This document shows positions 33,898 to 41,033 of a stretch of DNA of 64,000 bases, one piece after another (the first letter of the stretch is position 1; every line of letters starts with the position of its first letter). The notes under the pieces are model-generated. The model had not been told where the DNA came from and made no database searches. It saw only the letters and a program-made list of their open reading frames with translations. Source of the DNA: Bacillota bacterium (lineage in GTDB: Bacteria; Bacillota_E; JAJZYS01; JAJYTV01); contig JAJZVM010000017.1 in NCBI GenBank assembly GCA_021845645.1, positions 1-64,000 on the forward strand. The letters are read 5' to 3'. The position numbers and the translations under genes were made by a program.

Positions 33898-34815
33898 GTG
33901 GACAGTCCCCGCGTGCTGGTCGTCGGCCCCGCCTACCTCGACGTCATCGCGGCCCCGCTGCCGCGCTGGCCTGCACTCGGCGAGGAGGTGTTCACGGAGC
34001 GCGTCGAGCTTTGTGCGGGCGGGTTCGCCATTTCCGCCGTGGCCTTGCGGCGCCTCGGCATCCCCGTCGGGCTGGGGACCGCCATCGGGGAGGACGGGCC
34101 GGGTCTCTTCCTCACATCGCTGCTGACGGCCGAGGGGGTCGAACGGGTCGGGCCTGTGCTCAGGCGGACGCCGGTGACGGTCGCGCTCAATCGCGACGGC
34201 GACCGCGCCTTCGTGACCGCCGGCCCGCCTGACGGCCGTACGCTGTCGCAGGCCGGCATGGCCGCCCTGGCCACCTGGCCCGAGGCACGCTGGCTCCACC
34301 TCTCGGGCCGTGGTCCATGGGCGGCGGAGGTGGCACGGCAGGCCCACCGGCAGGGTCTCTTCGTATCGCTCGACTGCGGCACCGATCCCGCCTGGCTCGC
34401 CAGCGCCGAGTTTCGCGAGGTGCTGCGGGAGTCCGACATCTACTTGCCAAATGCGCGCGAGGCCGCCTGCGTCACCGGAGCCGGTGAGCCCAGGGAAGCG
34501 GCGGCGGCGCTCGGCCTGCTGGTGGCGCAGGCGATCGTCAAGCTCGGTGGGGATGGTGTCTTGCGCGTCTGCGGCGGCGAGGTGCGCCACCAGCCGACGC
34601 GGCGCCGCGACGTCACCGACGCGACTGGTGCCGGGGACGTCTTCGACGCAGGCTACATCGCGGGGCGGCTGCTCGGCTTCAAGGAGGACGCCGCGACCGC
34701 CCTCGGCCAGTTCGCCGCGGGCGAAGCCCTCTCAGACCTCGGCGGCGCGACCGCCGCTCCGTCGCGGGCGGTCTGCGAGGCCGCGCTGCGCGACTTGCCA
34801 TGGCCCCGCGTGTAA
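33898..34815 (+). CDS. PfkB family carbohydrate or nucleoside kinase
   Basis: A 305-residue ribokinase-family kinase. The N-terminal VVGPAYLDVIA and GG in CAGGFAISAVALRRLG are the first PfkB signature; DATGAGDVFDAGYIAG with catalytic Asp is the second. Ribokinase, fructokinase and pseudouridine kinase all belong here. Because psuG lies two genes downstream, pseudouridine kinase (PsuK) is an attractive role, but the glycosidase neighbours also allow a sugar kinase. The GTG follows GGAGG, overlapping the lysA end region. Confidence 0.88.
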   Translation: MDSPRVLVVGPAYLDVIAAPLPRWPALGEEVFTERVELCAGGFAISAVALRRLGIPVGLGTAIGEDGPGLFLTSLLTAEGVERVGPVLRRTPVTVALNRDGDRAFVTAGPPDGRTLSQAGMAALATWPEARWLHLSGRGPWAAEVARQAHRQGLFVSLDCGTDPAWLASAEFREVLRESDIYLPNAREAACVTGAGEPREAAAALGLLVAQAIVKLGGDGVLRVCGGEVRHQPTRRRDVTDATGAGDVFDAGYIAGRLLGFKEDAATALGQFAAGEALSDLGGATAAPSRAVCEAALRDLPWPRV

Positions 34816-34829
34816 GGAGGGTTCAGGAC

Positions 34830-36206
34830 GTGCGTTCGGTGGGGAAGGTCTCGGTGATCGGCGGGGGTGGTGTCCGTGTGCCGCTGCTCCTGCACGGGCT
34901 CCTTCGCCGCAGCGTCGAGCTGTCGCTCGAGGAGATCGTGCTCACGGACACGGTTGTGGAGCGCGCCCGCCTCATGGCGGCACTGGGCGAAGCGATGCGG
35001 CAGAAGCTCGGCGCCAGCACGAGAATCCGTGTCAGCGAGGATCTCGACGACGTATTCGAGGGGATCAGCTTCGCCTTCTCCGCCGTCCGCACCGGCGGCG
35101 CCGAGGCCAGGATCCGCGACGAGCGCATCGCGCTGCGCCATGGCCTGATCGGCCAGGAGACGACTGGCATCGGCGGCATGTCGATGGCGCTGCGCACGAT
35201 TCCCGTCGTGGTGTCGCTGATCGAGCGCATGGAGCGTCGGGCACCGAACGCTTGGTTCCTCAACTTCACAAACCCGTCGGGCCTCATCGTGGAGGCCCTG
35301 CACGAGGAAGGCCACGAGCACGTCGTGGGGCTGTGCGACGCCCCCTCGGGCCTCAAAGGTGACCTCTGCCGGTACCTCGGCGCGGACGAGGATGATGTCT
35401 CGATCGCCTACCAGGGGCTCAACCATCTCGGCTGGGTCCAGTCCCTGCGCATCGAGGGCGTCGAAGCGTTGCCAGGCCTCCTGGAGGGGGCCGAGGAGCT
35501 TTGCGATGGCGTGCGCACGCTCGGCTTCTTCGGACCCGACCTGATCCGCGGGCTGGGCCTCCTGCCGAACGAGTACCTCTACTACTTCTACCGGCGCCAG
35601 GCAGCCTTCGCGCGCGAGGTCGGGCTCGATCGCACGCGGGGCGAGATGGTCCTCGCGTGGAACGCGCGGCTGTATGCCGAGCTGGCCGAAGCGCTCGGCC
35701 GCGGCGACGCCCAGGACGCGCTCGAGCGCTATCGTGCCATCCTCGCGGCCAGACGCAACTCCTACATGTCCGAAGTGACCGCGACGCAGCATGACCGCGG
35801 CATCACGGCCCAGACCATCTTCACCGAGGAGGGCTACGAGGGACTCGCGCTGCGCGTGATGACCGCCCTCGCGGGCCGGGGCGACCAGGAGCTGCATCTC
35901 AACGTGCCCAGCCGCGGCACGTCGGACGTCCTGCTGCCCGACGAGGTCGGGGAGCTGACCTGCGACGTGGATGAGCACGGAGCGCATCCCAGGGTGTCCC
36001 TGCCCTTGCCCTTCGGTCCGCGCGGCCTCGTGCGGCAGGTCAAGGACTACGAGCGGCTGACGGTGCGCGCCGCGCTGCACGGGGACCGCGAAGCCGCACT
36101 GCAGGCCGCGATGGCGCATCCGCTGATCGGTGATCGCGCGGTGGCCGCCGCCTGCCTCGACGAACTGTTCTCGGCCCATCGCGACGATCTGCCGCAGTTC
36201 TCCTAG
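34830..36206 (+). CDS. Glycoside hydrolase family 4 (6-phospho-glycosidase type)
   Basis: A 458-residue GH4 enzyme, an NAD- and divalent-metal-dependent glycosidase. The Rossmann start is SVIGGGGVRVPLLLHG, followed by RTGGAEARIRDERIALRHGLIGQETTG with the catalytic acid region. FLNFTNPSGL, the metal ligand Cys in GLCDAPSG and the His of GLNHLGW are present. Family members hydrolyse 6-phospho-alpha- or beta-glucosides and related substrates. The GTG at 34830 follows AAGGAGG at nine bases. A phosphorylated substrate would need a PTS or kinase; only the PfkB kinase is nearby. Confidence 0.92.
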   Translation: MRSVGKVSVIGGGGVRVPLLLHGLLRRSVELSLEEIVLTDTVVERARLMAALGEAMRQKLGASTRIRVSEDLDDVFEGISFAFSAVRTGGAEARIRDERIALRHGLIGQETTGIGGMSMALRTIPVVVSLIERMERRAPNAWFLNFTNPSGLIVEALHEEGHEHVVGLCDAPSGLKGDLCRYLGADEDDVSIAYQGLNHLGWVQSLRIEGVEALPGLLEGAEELCDGVRTLGFFGPDLIRGLGLLPNEYLYYFYRRQAAFAREVGLDRTRGEMVLAWNARLYAELAEALGRGDAQDALERYRAILAARRNSYMSEVTATQHDRGITAQTIFTEEGYEGLALRVMTALAGRGDQELHLNVPSRGTSDVLLPDEVGELTCDVDEHGAHPRVSLPLPFGPRGLVRQVKDYERLTVRAALHGDREAALQAAMAHPLIGDRAVAAACLDELFSAHRDDLPQFS

Positions 36207-36241
36207 ACCCTGGCAGGTCCTGTTCGAACATCGACGCGGGA

Positions 36242-37141
36242 GTGGATGGAGAAGTGCTCGACGTCGGTAGAGAGGTGGCTGCGGCCCTGCGCGCGGGAGG
36301 CGCGGTCGTGGCGCTGGAGACGGCGGTCTTGACGCACGGGCTGCCCGCTCCTGAGGGCATCGAGACGATGACGCGCATGGTGGAGGCCGTCCGCGGGCGC
36401 GGGGCGGTGCCGGCGGTCATCGGCGTGCTGGGCGGTCAGCCGACCGTCGGCCTGGCTGAGGAAGATTGGCCGTCGCTGCTCGAGGATCCCTGGAAGTGCT
36501 CCGTGCGCGACCTCGGGATCGCGATGGCGATGCGTAGGAACGGCGGCGCGACGGTGGCCGCGACCGCCTTCCTGGCCGCGCGCGCCGGACTCAAGGTGTT
36601 CGCCACGGGCGGCATCGGCGGCGTGCATCGCGGCTTCTCCCAGCACCTCGACATCTCTGCCGATCTCCACGCCCTGGCGGCGGCGCCGCTTGTCATGGTG
36701 AGCGCCGGTGCGAAGTCGGTGCTCGACCTCTCTGCGACGCTCGAACTCCTCGAGACGCTCTCGGTGCCGGTGGTTGGGTTTCGCACCGGGTCCTTCCCGG
36801 GATTCTACGTGGCGGACTCGGGCCACACGCTCGATCGGGTGGCCCGGAGCGTGCAGGATGTGGCCGCCATCCGCCGGGCCATGGACGCCCTGGACCTGCG
36901 TCAGGCGCTCCTCTGCGTGCAGCCGGGACCTGTGCCGCTCGATCAGGCGACGGTAGAGCGGCTGGTGGCCGAAGCGGCCCTGGAGCTCGAGCGCCAGGGG
37001 ATAGAGGGGAAGGCGGTCACGCCGTTCCTCCTCGACCACCTCAACCGCCAGGGCGGTCAGGAGCTCATGCAGGCCAACATCGAACTGCTGGTGCACAACG
37101 CCGGACTCGCCGCCGAGATCGCGATCGAACTCTCCCGCTGA
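36242..37141 (+). CDS. psuG: Pseudouridine-5'-phosphate glycosidase
   Basis: A 299-residue PsuG, which cleaves the C-C bond of pseudouridine 5'-phosphate to uracil and ribose 5-phosphate. Landmarks are VVALETAVLTHGLP, GGQPTVGL, the active-site Lys in DPWKCSVRDLG, FATGGIGGVHRG and VSAGAKSVLDL, and the C-terminal GKAVTPFLLDHL and NIELLVHNAGLAAEIA. The cognate kinase is probably the PfkB gene upstream. The GTG at 36242 has a weak ribosome binding site. It ends the five-gene cluster. Confidence 0.95.
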   Translation: MDGEVLDVGREVAAALRAGGAVVALETAVLTHGLPAPEGIETMTRMVEAVRGRGAVPAVIGVLGGQPTVGLAEEDWPSLLEDPWKCSVRDLGIAMAMRRNGGATVAATAFLAARAGLKVFATGGIGGVHRGFSQHLDISADLHALAAAPLVMVSAGAKSVLDLSATLELLETLSVPVVGFRTGSFPGFYVADSGHTLDRVARSVQDVAAIRRAMDALDLRQALLCVQPGPVPLDQATVERLVAEAALELERQGIEGKAVTPFLLDHLNRQGGQELMQANIELLVHNAGLAAEIAIELSR

Positions 37142-37409
37142 GCAAGGGAGGTATCGCTCCCCGGGCGTGTGCGTCAGGGCTTGCGCCTGCCGGGAGCGCC
37201 GTGGGAACGCAGCGGCCGCGTAGGTGATGCTGCTGGGGGCCGCGGACGCGAGCATGACGACCGTACCCGCGGATCTCGCGCAGAACGACGGCATCTCCGC
37301 GCAAAGGACGTGCAAGCCTGCGCATCCTCTGATTCTTCGTCCACCGGGGCTGCGGCGCCGCGCGGACAGAGTTACGGCAGCGTTGCCTTGCCCACCGTGC
37401 AAACGACCA

Positions 37410-37440
37410 CAGGGGCGTCGGGCATGCCCTGACGCCCCTG
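37410..37440. terminator. Strong hairpin, possibly a bidirectional terminator
   Basis: CAGGGGCGTC at 37410-37419 pairs perfectly with GACGCCCCTG at 37431-37440, and the intervening GGGCATGCCCT can pair with itself. No T-tract follows in either direction, so termination is plausible but not assured. Confidence 0.45.
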
Positions 37441-37471
37441 GCCTTCCTGCCGCTCGCCGTGGCCTGAGGCC

Positions 37472-37634
37472 GCACCATGCCCAGTCGGCGGCCAGCGCGA
37501 CGCACTTGCGTGCGGCGGACCAGATCTCGTGTTGCTCCATGAGCAGGGCGCCGCGAAGCCTTTGGACGGAGTCGACGTTCGGGAAGGCGCGGATGACCAG
37601 CTCGCGCCGGCGGAACTCTCGCGGAGTCGTGCCA
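37472..37634 (-). pseudogene. C-terminal fragment of an IS256-family (mutator) transposase
   Basis: The minus strand encodes EFRRRELVIRAFPN, DSVQRLRGALLMEQHEIW and AARKCV with no start or upstream catalytic part. This matches the end of IS256-type transposases, where the pattern is (E)xxRRTRVxGxFPNexSxxRLxxAxLxExHexW...RRY. Only about 53 residues remain of about 400. No terminal inverted repeats or target duplication were identified. Confidence 0.65.
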
Positions 37635-37656
37635 CGCGTGCCCCCTGCGCGCACGG

Positions 37657-37687
37657 TTGACTTCGAGTGAACTCTAGCAGGTACACT
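37657..37687 (+). promoter_or_regulatory. MerR-type promoter with 19-bp spacer
   Basis: TTGACT at 37657-37662 and TACACT at 37682-37687 are separated by exactly 19 bases, the overlong spacing typical of promoters activated by MerR-family proteins. The spacer contains a short dyad GAGT-GA-ACTC at its centre. A MerR gene is second in the operon downstream, so autoregulation of oxidoreductase plus merR is the natural reading. Confidence 0.75.
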
Positions 37688-37716
37688 GCAGGCACGAAGC
37701 TGCGCTGCCGGAGGGA

Positions 37717-38730
37717 ATGACCATATTGAACATGCGGGTAATCGTGACAAGGTACGGGGGACCGGACGTACTCCGCGTGGTTCACGAGCCCCTGCGCCCG
37801 CCCGAAGCGGACGAAGTCCGCATTCGTGTGCAATGCGCGGGAGTAGCCCTTGCGGATGTGATGAGAAGAGAAGGGGTGTATCCCTCCTCGCCAACTCCTC
37901 CGTTCACCCCGGGGTACGACGTGGTGGGAACCGTGGACGAGGTCGGTGCGGGTGTGCTCCAGTTCTCCCGCGGCGACCGGGTGGCCGCGTTCTTCAACGG
38001 CGTAGGCGGCTATGCATCCCACGTGTTCGCAAACGCCCATGAGCTCGTCGCCGTCCCTTTGCAGCTCGACGCTGCAGAGGCGGTGGCAACCGTGCTGAAC
38101 TACGTCACCGCCTACCAGATGCTTCATCGCATCGCGCGCGTCCGCTTGGGCCAGTCCGTCCTCATCCATGGTGCCAGCGGCGGCGTCGGCACGGCGCTTC
38201 TGGACCTCGGACGCCTCCTGCACCTCCGGATGTTCGGCACGGCATCTTCCGTGAAGCATCCGACCGTTGCCCGGTTCGGCGCCCTCCCCATCGACTACAG
38301 GAGCGAGGATTTCGTGGACGTGCTGCACCGTGAGGCCCCCGACGGCATCGACGCAGTGTTCGATCCGATCGGGGGTCCGAACTGGCGGCGCTCACTCCAG
38401 ACCCTGAGCCGGGATGGACAGTTCGTCGGCTACGGCTACACATCGGTGCTCGAAGGACAGGATCCCGGCGACTGGGCAACCGACTGGGGGGCGTTCGGGT
38501 CCATGGGTGCCACCGAGCGCGGCAATGAAGTCCACATGTACAGCATCACAGCCTTGAAGAAGGACCGTCCCGATTGGTTCCAGGAAGACCTCCGCCTGCT
38601 GTTCTCGCTGCTGGAGCAGGAAAGGATCCAGCCGATCGTCTCCCAGCGCATCCCGCTCAGGGACGCTGCCCGTGCCCATGCATCGCTCGAAGGGTCATTG
38701 TCCGTCGGCAAGATTGTGCTCACTGCCTGA
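37717..38730 (+). CDS. Zinc-independent alcohol dehydrogenase / quinone oxidoreductase family protein
   Basis: A 337-residue medium-chain dehydrogenase of the quinone oxidoreductase (zeta-crystallin-like) branch. The N-terminus VTRYGGPDVLRVVHEP, GYDVVGTVDEVGAGV and the cofactor motif LIHGASGGVGTALLDLGR are typical; zinc ligands of classical ADH are lacking. It uses NADPH to reduce quinones or enones. ATG at 37717 is used, but TTG at 37726 is better spaced from the GGAGGGA site. It forms an operon with the MerR gene 18 bases downstream, behind a MerR-type promoter. Confidence 0.9.
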   Translation: MTILNMRVIVTRYGGPDVLRVVHEPLRPPEADEVRIRVQCAGVALADVMRREGVYPSSPTPPFTPGYDVVGTVDEVGAGVLQFSRGDRVAAFFNGVGGYASHVFANAHELVAVPLQLDAAEAVATVLNYVTAYQMLHRIARVRLGQSVLIHGASGGVGTALLDLGRLLHLRMFGTASSVKHPTVARFGALPIDYRSEDFVDVLHREAPDGIDAVFDPIGGPNWRRSLQTLSRDGQFVGYGYTSVLEGQDPGDWATDWGAFGSMGATERGNEVHMYSITALKKDRPDWFQEDLRLLFSLLEQERIQPIVSQRIPLRDAARAHASLEGSLSVGKIVLTA

Positions 38731-38748
38731 TCGAGGAGGTGATCGCCG

Positions 38749-39168
38749 ATGTACTCCATAGGCCGGGCATCCAAGCTCACTGGCATCACCGCGTTCACGC
38801 TCCGATACTACGAGAAGATCGGACTCCTCCCGCGGCCCAGCCGACGCGACGGCAAGCCCTCCGGACCGCGGCTCTACCGCGACCAGGACATTCAGTTCAT
38901 CGAGTTCATTCACGGCCTGAAGGAAGCCGGCATGAAGCTTGGAGACATCGTCGCATTCGTAGAGGGCGGATGCATATCCACCCAGCAGGGTGCGGAGCTC
39001 GCACACACGCTGGAGCGGCGCATCAGCATCCTGGAACAGCACGCGGGGTGTCTGGAGGACCAGATCGCACGGCTCGAAGCCTTGAAGCAGATGGCCCGTG
39101 AAAAGTACGTCTTTTACACCGCCCTGCTGGCAGAACACACGTCGCGCGCCGCAGCTCCCGGCCGCTGA
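38749..39168 (+). CDS. MerR family transcriptional regulator
   Basis: A 139-residue MerR protein. The winged helix is residues 2-70 (YSIGRASKLTGITAFTLRYYEKIGLLPRPSR, then RLYRDQDIQFIEFIHGLKEAGMKLGDI), followed by a long coiled-coil (HTLERRISILEQHAGCLEDQIARLEALKQMA). There is no metal-binding Cys cluster; two isolated cysteines (GGCIS and AGCLE) could act as electrophile sensors, as in AdhR-like regulators that control dehydrogenases. The ATG follows GAGGAGGTG. It probably activates the 37657-37687 promoter. Confidence 0.92.
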   Translation: MYSIGRASKLTGITAFTLRYYEKIGLLPRPSRRDGKPSGPRLYRDQDIQFIEFIHGLKEAGMKLGDIVAFVEGGCISTQQGAELAHTLERRISILEQHAGCLEDQIARLEALKQMAREKYVFYTALLAEHTSRAAAPGR

Positions 39169-39343
39169 TCAGCGGGCCGTCCTGGGTAGACCCGGCGATC
39201 CCTTGCGCGTCCTGGCCACGACGGGCCGTCGCGCACAGCATCCAGGCGCTACAAGTTTGCGCCTCGCGAGGTGCTCGTGCAGGCGCCGCGTGACCGGCCT
39301 CGACCGTGGGCGGCCGGCGTGGCACGTTCCGTCCGTGGCGACA

Positions 39344-40273
39344 TCAGAACACGATGAGCAGCCGCCCCCGCACGCCGCCGGCCGCCAGCTTGCGGTGGGC
39401 CTCGCCGGCCTGCTCGGGCGGGAATGTGGCCGCGACGCGCAAGGTGAGTCCGCCAAAGCCGGCCATGCGGGCCAGTTCCTGCAGGGCGGCGCCGTTGTGC
39501 GCGTACTCCGTGACCATCACCTGATGGATGCGGATGCCCCGCTCCGGCTCTCCATGGAAGGCGCGCACCGCAGCGACCTGGCCGCCGTCGCGGATGGCGG
39601 GCAGCACCAAGGCGCCCTGCACGGCGGCGTCGATCACGGCATCCACGCCCTCCGGCACGACCCGGCGGATGGCGTCGCCCACTCCGTCGCCGCGGGGAAC
39701 GACAAGATCTGCGCCGAGTTGACGCACGAGGGCCTCGTCGGCAGGCGCGGCGTCCGCCAGGACCCTGAGGCCGAGCTTCTTGCCGATCTGGATGGCGTAG
39801 CCGCCGACGGCGCCTGCGGCGCCCGTGACGGCCAGCGTGGCGCCAGCGGGTAGCGCCAGGAGGTCGAAGGCCCGACGGACGGTGAGCCCGTTCATCGGCA
39901 GCGTCGCAGCTTCCTCCAGCGTCATGCCCTCCGGGACGCGCGCGAGCGCGTCTTGCGGAGTCACGACGAATTCCGCCTGGGCGCCGCCCTCCCTTCGCGT
40001 CGGCACCACGATGGCCATGACCCGGTCGCCAGGGCGCACGCCCGCGACCTCCGGACCAAGAGCGTCCACCACACCCGCAAGCTCCATGCCCGGGATGTAC
40101 GGTGGCGGCAGGTCAGGACGGCGCATGCCGGACCGAAGGGAGAGGTCCGTCGGATTGACCGTCGCCGCCGCCACACGGACCAGAACCTGCCCCGATCCGG
40201 GCTGGGGCTTCGGCAGCTCTGCGACCTGCAGCACCTCTGGACCGCCGAAGCGGGGAATGATAACCGCCTTCAT
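39344..40273 (-). CDS. NADPH:quinone reductase family oxidoreductase
   Basis: A 309-residue medium-chain dehydrogenase: KAVIIPRFGGPEVLQVAELPKP, NPTDLSLRSG, PGMELAGVVDALGPEVAGVRPGDRV, the nucleotide motif VTGAAGAVGGYAIQIGKK and the C-terminal AAGGVRGRLLIVF. The catalytic zinc ligands are absent. The ATG at 40273 follows GAGGGGG. It is not related closely enough to the 37717 gene to be a recent duplicate. It is co-directional with the aldolase gene 50 bases upstream. The 175 bases before 39344 hold nothing recognisable. Confidence 0.9.
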   Translation of the reverse strand: MKAVIIPRFGGPEVLQVAELPKPQPGSGQVLVRVAAATVNPTDLSLRSGMRRPDLPPPYIPGMELAGVVDALGPEVAGVRPGDRVMAIVVPTRREGGAQAEFVVTPQDALARVPEGMTLEEAATLPMNGLTVRRAFDLLALPAGATLAVTGAAGAVGGYAIQIGKKLGLRVLADAAPADEALVRQLGADLVVPRGDGVGDAIRRVVPEGVDAVIDAAVQGALVLPAIRDGGQVAAVRAFHGEPERGIRIHQVMVTEYAHNGAALQELARMAGFGGLTLRVAATFPPEQAGEAHRKLAAGGVRGRLLIVF

Positions 40274-40323
40274 GCGATCGCCCCCTCGTGTCTCTCGTGC
40301 AACACCATTCGGCAGCCAGGGCC

Positions 40324-40965
40324 CTAATGCATGCGGTAGCCCGCAAAGGACCGCCGGATGCGTGTCGCCTCCTCCTGCCCGAGGGTCATGGGCGTCATGC
40401 CGCGCGTCAGCAGGTAGTGCTGGGCGGCCTCGTCCACGGCGATCGCGCAGCTGTACGCCTCCATGAGGTTGCGGCCCACGGCGCACAGGCCGTGGTTGCG
40501 CAGCAGGCAGGCGCTCGCGCCCGACGTGAGCAGCAGATTCGCCGCTTCGCTGGCGAGCACGGTCGTGCCGGCGGGTCTGTAGGGCGCCACCGGTAGCTCG
40601 AAGCCGATGAGGCCGTGCCCCTCGCCCGTGAAGATCGGCACCCGATCCGTCACGAGCCCTGCCGCGACGGCGAACGGCGCGTGATCGTGCCAGACGGCCA
40701 AGGCTCCAGGCACGCTGCGGTAGATGGCGAGGTGCAGCTCGAGCTCGCTGGACGGCCTGCCGTCCTCGACGCGGCCATCGAGGTCCACGCGCGCAAGGTC
40801 TCCCGCGCGCAGCCGCAGATAGTCGCTGGCCGTCGGCGTGATCAGCAGGCGGTCGCCGATCCGCACCGAGACGTTCCCGAACGTCCCCCGCAGGACGCTC
40901 TCGCGCGCGCCGCGCCGGACGAAGCGCAGAAGCTCGCGGCGCGCCGCTTCCTCTTCAGGCGGCAA
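40324..40965 (-). CDS. Class II aldolase/adducin family protein
   Basis: A 213-residue zinc aldolase of the L-fuculose-phosphate/rhamnulose-phosphate type. GTFGNVSVRIGDRLLITPTASDY is the substrate/phosphate loop, SSELELHLAIYRSVPG carries the catalytic Glu, and zinc ligands are in WHDHAPFAVAA and the distal RNHGLCAVGRN. Related enzymes also act as methylthioribulose-phosphate dehydratase or decarboxylases. The TTG at 40965 follows GGAGGG at six bases. There is no kinase or isomerase partner next to it. Confidence 0.9.
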   Translation of the reverse strand: MPPEEEAARRELLRFVRRGARESVLRGTFGNVSVRIGDRLLITPTASDYLRLRAGDLARVDLDGRVEDGRPSSELELHLAIYRSVPGALAVWHDHAPFAVAAGLVTDRVPIFTGEGHGLIGFELPVAPYRPAGTTVLASEAANLLLTSGASACLLRNHGLCAVGRNLMEAYSCAIAVDEAAQHYLLTRGMTPMTLGQEEATRIRRSFAGYRMH

Positions 40966-41033
40966 AGCGATCCCTCCATGTCCGAGGCAGGAGTCTTGCG
41001 CGGGCTGCGGAAACCTGACGCGAGGTGGTCCAA

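Larger units (their letters stand above)
37142..37656. other. Gene-poor interval with a strong hairpin and a transposase relic
   Basis: No intact gene is supported between psuG and the MerR-type promoter. The interval holds a near-perfect hairpin at 37410-37440 and the C-terminal remnant of an IS256-family transposase on the minus strand at about 37472-37634. The rest (37142-37400) shows nothing recognisable. Confidence 0.7.

Noticed and set aside
37224..37670. A 148-codon plus-strand ORF in the psuG-MerR interval
   Set aside because: Low-complexity Arg/Pro composition, no ribosome binding site, and it lies antisense to the transposase relic.
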